A DNA stretch of 64,000 nucleotides from JAQVSH01 sp964451605. GTDB lineage: Bacteria > Bacteroidota > Bacteroidia > Bacteroidales > UBA4181. Position 1 is the first letter of the stretch; every line of letters starts with the position of its first letter. Below, piece after piece: positions 1-8,570 of the stretch. Where the stretch lies: positions 1-64,000 of the forward strand of contig CAYVJA010000005.1 in assembly GCA_964451605.1 (NCBI GenBank), written 5' to 3'. Position numbers and translations under genes: made by a program. A model generated the notes under the pieces. The model did not search any database, was not told the DNA's origin, and saw nothing but the letters and a program-made list of their open reading frames with translations.

Positions 1-30
1 GCGCAGCGCATTAACCATTACCCATTACCT
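1..30. repeat. Composite GCGC/heptamer repeat, partial copy at window edge
   Basis: GCGCAGCGC (1-9) is followed by three 7-bp units ATTAACC, ATTACCC and ATTACCT (10-30). Read on the minus strand, the order is stop codon of the glycosidase, heptamers of the GGTAATG type, then a GCGC hairpin. That is the same order as in the copy at 8567-8720. The last heptamer shares a base with the stop codon at 30-32. The rest of the element lies outside the window. Confidence 0.6.
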
Positions 31-2397
31 CAGTACTCTATCAAGTAGTATACCGCCTTTGTTACTGCTCCATTCAGCCGTATCCAGCCTTGGTTGTCGG
101 GGGTTAGGGTGCGGGTGGTTTTTTGGGCGGAGTGGTCTAAAATGGTGATTTTGGGTTGGGGGATGGGTTGGTGATTGCGTTGGTGATCGGGTTGGGGAAT
201 GGGTGTGTGGTTTGCGCTCTTTTTGGGGACGGGCTTGCGGTCGATTTTGAGGGAGAGGGTTACGGGTTCGAGGAGGATGGGGGCGTCGCCCCGGGTGAGG
301 AGTTCGGTGCGGGTGTCGTTGTATTGCATGCCGCTGTTCTGTGCACGGGCAATGGTGGTAACCAGTATTTGTCGGGCTTCGGATATGCCTTTCTCTTTGT
401 CGAGGCTGGTTATGAGGATTACGGCAAATGGGTTGTCGGTTTTGAGGGTCACATTGCCAAGGGTATGGGTCTGTTTTTTGGAGAAGCCTATTAAGCCTTT
501 GGTGGCCGGGGTGTTGATGGTGAAGTGGCCTCTCCCTTTTTCGCTCCATTGGAGTTGGCCTGTGGTGGAGGTCACTACGGAGTCGGCCCAAAGGGTAGAT
601 GCCTCTTTAGTGATGAGGGTTTCGTTTTGGTTGGCGAAGGTTAGCAACACTTTTCCGGCGGCCATGAGTTGCTGTGGGAAGGTGCCCTCTATCGATTTGC
701 GGTCGAAATCTTGTTTTACTGTTTCGTTGAGCGGTGTTGCGCCCTGTAGTACCGATGCCAGATCTATCTTCCGGTTCACTACGGTTTTGCCCTCTTTCAC
801 ATCGCCTCTGTAGATCATGCGTGCCAGCGCGGGGTAGAGAGCCAGCTGGGTGGGCGAAGTGGCGTTGTAGATGCCTCCTCCCCGGCCGGAGTGGATGGCG
901 GGTTGGTAGCCGGGTATGTCGGTGGCAAAGACGTACGAGGCATCCCATCCTTGCAGTCCAAGGCCGTAGGCGGCGATGATGGGTGCGCTTTCGGCGGTCC
1001 ATTCGTTGGGAATCAGGCTCATCCACTCCGAGAAGGCCGGGGTCATGTTCACGAGCCACCCGGTGACGGGNNNNNNNNNNCCATTCCGAGAAGGCAAAGG
1101 GTCGGTCGGCTACCTGTTGCAAGCCTGTGCCAAATAGCCCCGAGCCGATTTTCGAAATCATTGCGGTGTTATCGAAGGGTCCCGGGGTGAGGCTGTGGCC
1201 CGATCCGCCGCCAAAATAGTTGTGTCGGTCTATGATGCCTGTCAGGGCATCGGCATGGAGGTTGAGCAGATGGGTTAATCCGGTTCCTGCCTGCCAGCAG
1301 CTGCCAATTAAGGGGCCTTTGTATCCGGTGGCACGAATGGCCTGTTCGAATTTTTGGTAGAATTTCAGTTGTTCTTCGTAGAGGAATCGGGCTTTGTCGA
1401 GCATGTGCTGTTTTACGGGACGTCTCTCTTTGACAGCCTGTTCGTATTCCCAACTGAAGAGCCCATGGTTGGGTTGGGGGTAGATATTCTCCAGGGCAAG
1501 GCTCTGATTAGCCGGAAGTCCTTCGTTATTCCAAGCCCGGCGCAGATTCTCGTCGGTTTTGTACCGGGTTTTCAGCCATTGACTGAATTTTTGGCAGAGC
1601 AGTTTCCGATAGGTGGGGGCCTGTTTTAATGACTCTTCGATGGCGCCCCAAAAGATGTTGTCTTCGTTCTGAAACTCTATGAAGGTTAGAGCGGGATCGT
1701 GGGCGTATTTTAAACCGGTGTGGGGGTTAACGTGGTTGAGCATGTTCACCGTCAGTTCTATGTTGAGTGCCTGAAGGTCTTCGGCAAAGTTGACCAATGC
1801 AGAGGTGGTGCCATTGAGGTGCGACCAGGCAAAGCGGGTGTTGGCTACCTCTGTGTAGGCCAAGAGTCTTGCGCTGTCGGCCTTCATCACTTTGTGTCCG
1901 TAGATGTGCGACCATCCATAGTAAATTCCGCGGGCTCGCAGTTCGTTGCATAGGAAATCGAAATTTTTCCATCGATTGTCGGTAATCACGGTTGAATGAA
2001 TCCCGTCGGAAGCTCCCCAGGTGAATTTATGAAATCGCACCCCGTTAAAGCCGAAACGCGACAGAAAGTTACCCCATTTTATGGCCTCTTCGGGCTCCAT
2101 GAAGGGGAGGTTACTGCAAAGATTGGTTCCCCAAAAGGTAATGGGGGTTCCGTCTTCGAATTGCAGCCTATTGCCGTTGATTTGTACAAAACCATGTTTT
2201 CCTGCAGGCTTGTCGAGCCAGTCGGCCATATCGGTAAGGGCCTCCGTCGGATTTTCGGAGGGCGAAAAGATAAACCAGTCGTTTTGCGATTGTGCAGACA
2301 AGGGCCATGCAATAAGAAAGCAGAACCAAAAGGGGAGGGAGATCAGCTGCAGTGGCTTTGGGAGCCGAAGGAACGGGAAAGTGTGTTTTCCGGGCAT
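30..2397 (-). CDS. Exported clan GH-A glycoside hydrolase (GH5/GH42-like), interrupted by an assembly gap
   Basis: Probable retaining glycosidase with a TIM-barrel fold acting outside the cytoplasm; the substrate cannot be told from sequence. A signal peptide lies at residues 1-36 (hydrophobic core, then LSAQSQ). FWGTNLC and GVRFHKFTWG are typical of barrel strands 1-2. The Glu of FIEFQNEDNIFW is the likely acid/base and the Glu of RPFAFSEW the likely nucleophile. An N run at 1071-1080 breaks the frame. A 15-bp segment is repeated either side of it with one mismatch (1023-1037 and 1081-1095), and removing the 58-nt offset restores one frame of about 769 residues reading FAFSEWMSLIPNEW. The C-terminal 60 residues include a His/Pro/Gln-rich stretch. 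The gene stands alone, divergent from the Fic gene. Clan-level assignment is fairly secure; the family is not. Confidence 0.75.
1038..1080. other. Assembly gap with spurious contig-end tail
   Basis: Thirty-three bases (1038-1070) plus ten N separate two near-identical 15-bp copies of glycosidase coding sequence. The 58-nt offset puts the two halves out of frame, and deleting it brings them back in frame with a sensible active-site loop. The tail is GC-rich compared with its surroundings. It is probably an assembly artefact and not a biological insertion. Confidence 0.6.
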
Positions 2398-2489
2398 AGA
2401 GGGAGATGTCGGGAAGCGAAGCTGTATTGCTTCGCTCCTAGTAAAGATAGGAAACTGAGCTAAACTTTTCGGCTCATCTTCTGTATAGA

Positions 2490-2536
2490 TTTAGCTCATT
2501 ATGGGGGATTAATGAGCTGAAAAACCTCTATCTTTG
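2490..2536 (+). promoter_or_regulatory. Promoter with AGCTCATTA inverted repeat upstream of the Fic gene
   Basis: TATCTTTG at 2529-2536 fits the Bacteroidetes -7 box TAnnTTTG and lies 18 bp before the ATG. Just upstream, AGCTCATTA (2493-2501) and TAATGAGCT (2510-2518) form a perfect 9-bp inverted repeat. Further GAGCT-type half sites occur at about 2456, 2471 and 2535. This looks like an operator array overlapping the -33 region. Autoregulation by the winged-helix domain of the Fic protein is an inference. Confidence 0.5.
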
Positions 2537-2554
2537 AGCTATAATGTTTGAACC

Positions 2555-3484
2555 ATGGATGGCAGGGAAATCCGTATCGTTGAGTACTTACAAAAGGCTG
2601 GAGATAGCTCCTCGAGAGAAATTTTCGATAATGTTGCTCTTGAAGTAAGTTATGCTACACTAAAGCGACTTCTTACGAAGTTGATTTCAGAGAATTTTAT
2701 TTCTTCGCGTGGTAATGGGAAAGTCACAAAATATCAGATCTCCGATATTTTTGCTATAATTCAGCCAATAGATATTGAGAGTTATTTTGGCCGGGAAATT
2801 GATGAAAGGGAAATTCGTGCCGGATTTAATTTTTCTATTATTAAGAGTATTCTTGCAAAGCATTCGGTTTTTACTAACAGTGAAATCGTTAAGTTGAACG
2901 GGCTTCAGAAAAAATTTCAGGAGAACATATCTCAACTTACCGGTAATGCATATGTCAGGGAGTTTGAACGATTAGCCATAGATTTAAGTTGGAAGTCATC
3001 ACAAATTGAAGGCAATACCTACTCTTTACTGGAGACAGAGCGATTGCTGAAAAATAAAGAGACGGCCTCGGGAAAAAGCCGTGAGGAGGCAACTATGCTG
3101 TTAAACCATAAAGAAGCACTCGATTTTCTTTTGGATAATCCGGACTATCTTACGCCTTTATCGATTTCGAGTATCGAAGATATTCACAGTATTCTTGTGA
3201 AGGACCTTGGTGTGGAGCGAAATCTCCGGGGGAGCCGTGTGGGTATATCCGGTACCAATTACAGGCCATTGGATAACAGATTTCAAATCGTCGAAGCTTT
3301 GCAGGATACATGTGATGTAATCAACAGCAAAGAGGATGTGTTTGAAAAATCTTTGTTGGCATTGGTGCTAATCTCTTATATTCAGCCGTTTATTGATGGA
3401 AATAAACGGACTTCAAGGATAGTGAGTAATGCTATCTTGATTCATCATCACTATTGTCCCATATCATTCAGAACCGTCTATTGA
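2555..3484 (+). CDS. Fic-family protein with N-terminal winged helix; altered active-site motif, truncated by frameshift
   Basis: Fic proteins usually transfer AMP to hydroxyl side chains. Residues 1-80 look like a winged-helix DNA-binding domain. The helix bearing SSQIEGN matches the inhibitory (S/T)xxxE(G/N) motif. The Fic loop reads IQPFIDGNKRTSR where the consensus is HPFxDGNGRxxR: the catalytic His is Gln and the second loop Gly is Lys. The Lys is common in this subgroup; the His-to-Gln change should abolish AMP transfer. The frame ends early at 3484, while the expected C-terminus continues in another frame to 3587. Either a one-base sequencing error or real decay explains this. The gene sits behind its own operator-like promoter and is convergent with the xsa-like gene. 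Confidence 0.8.
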   Translation: MDGREIRIVEYLQKAGDSSSREIFDNVALEVSYATLKRLLTKLISENFISSRGNGKVTKYQISDIFAIIQPIDIESYFGREIDEREIRAGFNFSIIKSILAKHSVFTNSEIVKLNGLQKKFQENISQLTGNAYVREFERLAIDLSWKSSQIEGNTYSLLETERLLKNKETASGKSREEATMLLNHKEALDFLLDNPDYLTPLSISSIEDIHSILVKDLGVERNLRGSRVGISGTNYRPLDNRFQIVEALQDTCDVINSKEDVFEKSLLALVLISYIQPFIDGNKRTSRIVSNAILIHHHYCPISFRTVY

Positions 3485-3587
3485 ATATAAGAAAGCGATG
3501 CTTCTGTTTTATGAGCAAAACAACATCTCGAATTTTAAGAAGATCTTTATTGATCAATTCGAGTTTGCTGTGAATACCTATTTTTAG
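3480..3587 (+). pseudogene. Frameshifted C-terminal segment of the Fic-family protein
   Basis: Reading from 3480 in the next frame gives 35 residues beginning IEYKKAMLLFYEQN and ending EFAVNTYF, then TAG at 3585-3587. This is the usual C-terminal helix region of this Fic subgroup, so the upstream frame has lost it through a +1 shift near 3465-3483. Confidence 0.65.
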
Positions 3588-3630
3588 ATGAGAGTTTCCG
3601 AGCACGGTATTCGGGATCATCACCGCCGTT

Positions 3631-3721
3631 TGAGGCAGAATTGCAGTGCCTCATAAAAGTCGGCGGCCGCCCCGGAACCCTCACCGGGGAGGCCGTTTGC
3701 CGGCAGAAGCCGGACGCCGAC
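3631..3721. other. Highly structured intergenic region, predicted hairpin plus three-way junction
   Basis: Between the convergent Fic and GH43 genes lies TGAGGCA/TGCCTCA (3631-3653, 7-bp stem). It is followed by a closed structure: outer stem GTCGGCG/CGCCGAC (3659-3665 with 3715-3721), first inner hairpin CCCCGG/CCGGGG with GGCC/GGCC below it (3665-3694), second inner hairpin CCGGC-AGAA-GCCGG (3700-3713). It may terminate transcription from both sides, but there is no long T run. A small structured RNA cannot be excluded. Confidence 0.4.
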
Positions 3722-3729
3722 AGTTTATG

Positions 3730-4707
3730 TTATTGTTCCGACTCGGTTCCTTGGATAGTTACGATGGTACCGTCGGGGTTGTATGCTAACTCTACCACTT
3801 TCATGCTCCGCAACCAGGTTTTTCCTCCGGAAGGTACGCTGTCGTGGTGAAACAGGTACCATTTTCCTTTAAACTCCACAATGGCGTGATGGGTGGTCCA
3901 ACCCACTACCGGGGTTAGGATTACTCCCTGGTAGGTGAAGGGACCGTAGGGATTGTCGCCCACGGCGTAACAGAGTTTATGGGTGTTGCCGGTGGAGTAG
4001 GAGAAGTAGTATTTGCCTTGATAGGTGTGCATCCAGGAGGCTTCGAAGAAACGGCGTTCGTGGTCGCCCGCCTTGAGGGGCTCTCCATCTTTGTCGAGAA
4101 TCACTACGCCGCGTGGTGCCTCGGCAAACGAAAGCATATCGGGGCTTAAGCGGGCCACACGGGGTGGAAGTGCCGGTTCGTGGTCGGCAGGTTCCGATTC
4201 GGGGTCGATCGGTTTGTTGTCGCGGTAGCGTTGCAGTTGCCCTCCCCACAGCCCGCCAAAGTAGATGTAATGATTTCCGTCGGCATCCGGGAAGACACAG
4301 GGATCTATCGAGTAGCTTCCCTCCATGGGGGCTTCTTGCGGAATGAAAGGCCCCTCGGGTCGGTTGCTGATGGCTATGCCCAACCGAAACGTATCGGATT
4401 TGTCTTTGAGCGGGAAATAGAGGTAGTATTTCCCCTCTTTATAGGCACAGTCGCAATCCCATAACTGGCGCCCTGCCCAGGCGATATCCTTTACGGCAAG
4501 TGCCACGCCATGGTCGGTTACCTCGCCCTCTATACTATCCATAGAAAAGACATGGTAGTCGCGCATGTCGAAATGGTCGCCGAGGTCGTTTTCGGGAATA
4601 CCCGATTCAATATCGTGCGAGGGGTAGATGTACAATCGCCCTTCGAAGATGTGTACTGCCGGATCGGCGGTATACATATGGTCTACTAAATAACGGGGCT
4701 TCTTCAT
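3730..4707 (-). CDS. xsa: Xsa-like GH43 beta-xylosidase/alpha-L-arabinofuranosidase (cytoplasmic)
   Basis: This 325-residue protein has no signal peptide, so it should hydrolyse imported xylo- and arabinoxylo-oligosaccharides in the cytoplasm. It matches, from memory, the 325-residue bifunctional Xsa enzyme of Bacteroides ovatus (GH43 subfamily 1) in length and in motifs: YTADPAVHIFEGRLYIYPSHD near the start (catalytic base Asp), GSYSIDPCVFPD (second Asp), and RFFEASWMH (acid Glu). It is the last gene of a minus-strand operon after the transporter and GH10 xylanase, with 56 bp between xylanase stop and this start. The context supports intracellular xylo-oligosaccharide use. Confidence 0.92.
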   Translation of the reverse strand: MKKPRYLVDHMYTADPAVHIFEGRLYIYPSHDIESGIPENDLGDHFDMRDYHVFSMDSIEGEVTDHGVALAVKDIAWAGRQLWDCDCAYKEGKYYLYFPLKDKSDTFRLGIAISNRPEGPFIPQEAPMEGSYSIDPCVFPDADGNHYIYFGGLWGGQLQRYRDNKPIDPESEPADHEPALPPRVARLSPDMLSFAEAPRGVVILDKDGEPLKAGDHERRFFEASWMHTYQGKYYFSYSTGNTHKLCYAVGDNPYGPFTYQGVILTPVVGWTTHHAIVEFKGKWYLFHHDSVPSGGKTWLRSMKVVELAYNPDGTIVTIQGTESEQ

Positions 4708-4763
4708 CTTCTTGTGGTATTGTGTTGTCTGAACTTCTTTCGGAAGCTTTGTAATAGGTTGAT

Positions 4764-5900
4764 TTATTGCTGTTTGATTGCCTCCGCAATAATCTTTTGT
4801 ACAACAGGCTTGGGTTGGAACTTTCTGTCAATCAGAAGTCCGTAGTCGGTGCGGCCTGGAATGGGCCAGTCATTTTTCCACGATTGTCCGTCGTCGACAC
4901 CCCAAAGGGTTACCCGGGTAATTTTGTCGGAGTGTTTCAGGAATAGTTTAAAGAAATCTACATAACGCTGTTCGAATTTCTGATTAATGGCGTCGGGAAG
5001 GCCATTGACATAGGGATTGGAGGGGTCGACACCACTGTTATTGCCCGAGACATCGGCTCCGGTGTTGCGGTTGGACGGCAGAACGGAGATCTCCATCTCT
5101 GTGATCATCACCTTTACGCCCAAAGCAGCAAAGTCGTTGATGGTCTGTTCATACTCTTCGATGGTGGGAAAATCGAGCCCGATGTGGCACTGTTCGCCCA
5201 CTGCATCAATTTTTACCCCCTGTTCGATCAATTTTTTGACCATGGCCACGGCACCTTTCCGTTTTGCCGGGCTAAAGAGCGAGTAGTCGTTATAATAGAG
5301 TTCGGCCTGGGGATCGGCCTCATGGGCAAACTGGAAGGCCAGTTTGATGTAATCTTCGCCGATAATCTGCATGAATTTGCTTCTGCGTAACGATCCGTCG
5401 CGGTCGTCGATCACTTCGTTGATGACATCCCATCCTTTGATTTTCCCTTTGTAGCGTCCTACTACGGTATAGATGTGCTTCTTCATGCGCTCTATGAGTA
5501 CTTCGCGCGAAACATCATTTCCTTCGGCATCTTTAAAGAACCAGGTGGGGGTTTGGGAGTGCCATACCAGGGTGTGGCCGGTAATGTGTTTGTTATTCTT
5601 GATACCAAACTCAACAAATTTATCGGAGAGTGAGAAATCGAACTCTCCTTCCCTGGGCTGAATGGGGCCGCTTTTCATGCAGTTTTCGGCCACAATTGCG
5701 CTAAACTGCTCCTTAATGACACGGACAGCCGCGGTGTCTGTTCCCTCGATCTGGGGGGCGCTCATGGCGGTACCGATCACAAATTTTCCGGCAAAGGCAT
5801 CCTTAAGGGTTCGTGGCTGGGCCAAAGCCGGCACGGAAAGTACCCCTGCAAGGAGTAGGCAGGCAGCAGGGGCCAGGATGGAAAAGCACTCTTTTTTCAT
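4764..5900 (-). CDS. GH10 endo-1,4-beta-xylanase
   Basis: Endo-xylanase cutting the beta-1,4-xylan backbone with retention. The ATG at 5900 gives MKKECFSILAPAACLLLAGVLSVPALAQ, a good signal peptide; the open frame runs further upstream but without a sensible start. The GH10 barrel shows HTLVWHSQTPTWF, DVINEVIDD (acid/base Glu) and ITEMEIS (nucleophile Glu). TLWGVDDGQSW and the closing segment around residue 365 are also typical. It has about 378 residues and a single domain, with no binding module. It starts 28 bp after the transporter stop and precedes the Xsa-like gene. It is probably exported to the periplasm or outer surface. Confidence 0.95.
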   Translation of the reverse strand: MKKECFSILAPAACLLLAGVLSVPALAQPRTLKDAFAGKFVIGTAMSAPQIEGTDTAAVRVIKEQFSAIVAENCMKSGPIQPREGEFDFSLSDKFVEFGIKNNKHITGHTLVWHSQTPTWFFKDAEGNDVSREVLIERMKKHIYTVVGRYKGKIKGWDVINEVIDDRDGSLRRSKFMQIIGEDYIKLAFQFAHEADPQAELYYNDYSLFSPAKRKGAVAMVKKLIEQGVKIDAVGEQCHIGLDFPTIEEYEQTINDFAALGVKVMITEMEISVLPSNRNTGADVSGNNSGVDPSNPYVNGLPDAINQKFEQRYVDFFKLFLKHSDKITRVTLWGVDDGQSWKNDWPIPGRTDYGLLIDRKFQPKPVVQKIIAEAIKQQ

Positions 5901-5928
5901 GCGATAGTGGGTATTAGAGGTGTTGTTG

Positions 5929-7404
5929 TTATGCGTGATGATTTCTGCGGCGGGCAGCCAACTCTTCCTGAATCTGGATCTCCTTCTGTTTATTGATGTC
6001 GTAAAAGAAGAGACAGGCAACGCTCACAAAGAAGGTGAGGGTGGGGTAGATGCTCATGGAGAGTTTAATGCCGTTTACCACTTCGGCCGATTGTACCGTG
6101 AGTTGTTCATTATAGCCGTAGGTGGCCAGCAACCCTGCAACCAGCGCCCCGCCAATGCTGAGACCGGCTTTTAACCCAAAGATCATGGCCGAAAAGATGA
6201 TGGCTGTGGCCCGACGGTTGTTTTTCCATTCGGAATAGTCGGCCACGTCGGCAATCATGGCCCAAAGGAGGGGTGTGGAGATTCCGTAGAAGAAGCCATG
6301 TGCCAGCTGGCTGATAAAGACCCATGCAATGGCCTCGGGCGAATAAAAGTAGAAGAGCAGGAGGCAGAGAGCCGATAGGAAGAGGCTGATGCCAAATATG
6401 TTGCGTTTTCCGTAGCGGTCGGCCAGCGATTTCGAAAAGGCGATACCCACAATCATCATAATGATACCGCCTGCATTGAAGAGACTGAAGCCTGAAGAGG
6501 GGGCATCTTCCGGCCAGGTGAAGCCGTGCATCCCCATTCCGGTAAGGAGTTGGTCTATCGATCCGATAAAACGGTTGAATCCCACGTCGTTGAGAAAGGT
6601 TGCCAGATGGGGTTCGCTCAGGTAGTTATTAAAATAGTATACATACATCCCCCCTTTCAGTGAGAGGGTAATGAAGATGAATACGGTAAGAACCAGCATG
6701 GCAATCCAGGGCTTATTCTTAAAGAGGTCTGAAAGATCCTCTTTAACACTCGATTGCTGATCGGGTTGGGGGATAATCCGCTCGCGGGTGGTAAGGAAGG
6801 TGATAATGAAGAAGATGATACCGGTTATGGAGAAGAGGGTCATAACGGTTTCGAAACCTTTGGTTTTGTCGCCTTCGCCCAGGATTAAGACCAGAGGCAG
6901 CAGCAGTCCCTGCACAATAAACTGGGCCACCATAACCGCTACAAACCGATACGATGAGATGCTGTTGCGTTGGGCCATGTCGCCTGTGAGCACACCACTT
7001 AAGGAGGCGTAAGGGAGGTTGTTGGCCGAATAGATAATGACCAGCAGTATGTAGGTAATCAGGGCGTAGGCCACTTTCCCGCCCGGGCCAAAGTCGGGGG
7101 TGCTGAAGGCCAGCATGGCAATCACGCCAAAGGGTACCGCTGTCCAAAGAATCCAGGGACGAAATTTGCCCCAACGGGTATTGGTGCGGTCGGCAATAAT
7201 TCCCATTACCGGGTTGAAGAAGGCTCCGATCATACCGCCTGCAAAGATGATGGCCGAAGCGGTGGCAGGCGGAATTACATAGACATCGGTGTAGAAAAAG
7301 GCCAGAAAGGTCATTAAGGTTTGGAAAATCAGGTTTGCGGCCAGATCGCCCAGGCTATAGCCAATCTTTTCGATGACTGAGATTTTTTGCGATGCTTTCT
7401 CCAT
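5929..7404 (-). CDS. GPH-family (MelB/XynT-like) sugar:cation symporter
   Basis: Twelve-helix inner-membrane symporter of the glycoside-pentoside-hexuronide family, about 491 residues, expected to import xylo-oligosaccharides. The ATG at 7404 (MEKASQKISVIEKIGYSLGDLAANLIFQT) gives the characteristic GPH start; the frame upstream covers the intergenic region. GxxADRTNTRWGKFRPWIL after helix 2 and SLADRYGKRN in the central loop are diagnostic. It heads the operon with the GH10 xylanase and Xsa-like GH43. It appears to replace the SusC/SusD uptake usual for xylan loci, at least at the inner membrane. Confidence 0.93.
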   Translation of the reverse strand: MEKASQKISVIEKIGYSLGDLAANLIFQTLMTFLAFFYTDVYVIPPATASAIIFAGGMIGAFFNPVMGIIADRTNTRWGKFRPWILWTAVPFGVIAMLAFSTPDFGPGGKVAYALITYILLVIIYSANNLPYASLSGVLTGDMAQRNSISSYRFVAVMVAQFIVQGLLLPLVLILGEGDKTKGFETVMTLFSITGIIFFIITFLTTRERIIPQPDQQSSVKEDLSDLFKNKPWIAMLVLTVFIFITLSLKGGMYVYYFNNYLSEPHLATFLNDVGFNRFIGSIDQLLTGMGMHGFTWPEDAPSSGFSLFNAGGIIMMIVGIAFSKSLADRYGKRNIFGISLFLSALCLLLFYFYSPEAIAWVFISQLAHGFFYGISTPLLWAMIADVADYSEWKNNRRATAIIFSAMIFGLKAGLSIGGALVAGLLATYGYNEQLTVQSAEVVNGIKLSMSIYPTLTFFVSVACLFFYDINKQKEIQIQEELAARRRNHHA

Positions 7405-7469
7405 GACGATTCTTCTTTGGAATGCGTTATTTTTGGTTACATAAAGGTAAGTAGGTGCCCCTCCGTTAG

Positions 7470-7505
7470 TTTCTAATTTTGGATATACCATTTCTAATTT
7501 TGGAT
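7470..7505. promoter_or_regulatory. 15-bp direct repeat, 21-bp period: candidate operator of the hybrid two-component regulator
   Basis: TTTCTAATTTTGGAT occurs at 7470-7484 and again, identical, at 7491-7505. The 21-bp spacing places both copies on the same DNA face. The site lies between the divergent transporter (start 7404) and esterase (start 7680). AraC-type DNA-binding domains commonly bind direct repeats with this spacing, and such a regulator is encoded at 16366-20253. Binding is inferred. Confidence 0.5.
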
Positions 7506-7679
7506 TATTTCGGCAGCAGTGGCCGCTGTTATGGTGGTTTGGGTGGCCGGGTGGCTCGTTACGGGCTTCCGGCAGCCCTGATTTATCTTATATTTGAAAT
7601 AGTGTGTCTGGATTTGCAATCAAAGAGGGGGTGCGGCGGCTATCTTTACATATACTATCTACCCAAAAAATCTTGTGCC

Positions 7680-8570
7680 ATGAATAGATCTTTGCGCCTA
7701 ATCCTCTTTTTTCTTGCTCTGGGGCTCTGCAGCCCTTTGCTCTTTTCGCAAACTTCCTCTAAGTTCCCCCCTCCGGGATACGATGCCCCGCGTAGCGGCA
7801 TTGCTCAGGGCAAGATCGATTCGCTGGTCTATCCCTCTATTACGGTAGGCTCCGACAGAAAGGTGTTGGTCTACACCCCTCCTGCTTTCTCGCCCGATAA
7901 AGCGTATCCGGTGCTCTATTTGTTGCATGGTATTGGCGGTGATGAGAAGGAGTGGCTTAACGGAGGCCGCCCTGATATACTACTCGATAATCTCTATGCC
8001 GACAATATGGCCGAACCCATGATTGTGGTGATGCCTAACGGCCGTGCTATGAAAGACGATAGCGCTGCAGGCAATATTATGGCTCCCGACAAGGTGCAGG
8101 CGTTTGCTACCTTCGAGAAGGATCTGATTAACGATCTGATTCCGTTTATCGAGAAACGCTATCACGTAAAGAAGGGTTCGGAGTTTCGCGCGGTTGCCGG
8201 TTTGTCGATGGGTGGCGGGCAGTCGCTCAATTTTGGGTTGGGAAATCTTTCGCTCTTTGCCTGGGTAGGCGGTTTTTCGTCGGCACCCAATACCAAAGCA
8301 CCCGAGGCATTAATGCCCGATCCCGCTAAGGCCAAAACAGCGTTGAAGCTCCTCTGGATATCCTGTGGCGATAAGGATGGTCTGCTCAATTTCAGCCAAC
8401 GAACCCATGCCTATATGTCAACCCATGGCGTTCCCCATGTCTATCATGTAATTCCCGGTGGCGGGCACGATTTCGGGGTGTGGAAGAGCAGTTTGTATCT
8501 CTTTGCGCAGCTGCTGTTTAAGCCGGTAGATGCGGCTGCTATTGCGGCGTATAGCACTGTTGATAATTAA
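7680..8570 (+). CDS. CE1-type esterase (feruloyl or acetyl-xylan esterase)
   Basis: Exported alpha/beta-hydrolase of the esterase D/CE1 group, which removes ferulate or acetate from arabinoxylan. The ATG at 7680 (MNRSLRLILFFLALGLCSPLLFSQ) gives a clear signal peptide; the frame is open upstream to 7479 but that part overlaps the operator region. YLLHGIGGDEKEW carries the oxyanion-hole region and GLSMGGGQS the nucleophile Ser. The Asp of CGDKDG and His of PGGGHDFGVW complete the likely triad. About 296 residues. It opens the plus-strand arm of the xylan locus, divergent from the transporter operon, and is followed by a composite repeat that starts on its stop codon. Confidence 0.88.
   Translation: MNRSLRLILFFLALGLCSPLLFSQTSSKFPPPGYDAPRSGIAQGKIDSLVYPSITVGSDRKVLVYTPPAFSPDKAYPVLYLLHGIGGDEKEWLNGGRPDILLDNLYADNMAEPMIVVMPNGRAMKDDSAAGNIMAPDKVQAFATFEKDLINDLIPFIEKRYHVKKGSEFRAVAGLSMGGGQSLNFGLGNLSLFAWVGGFSSAPNTKAPEALMPDPAKAKTALKLLWISCGDKDGLLNFSQRTHAYMSTHGVPHVYHVIPGGGHDFGVWKSSLYLFAQLLFKPVDAAAIAAYSTVDN

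Noticed and set aside
3659..3721. tRNA-like cloverleaf
   Set aside because: No anticodon arm, T-loop sequence or CCA end; only GC-rich stems fit.
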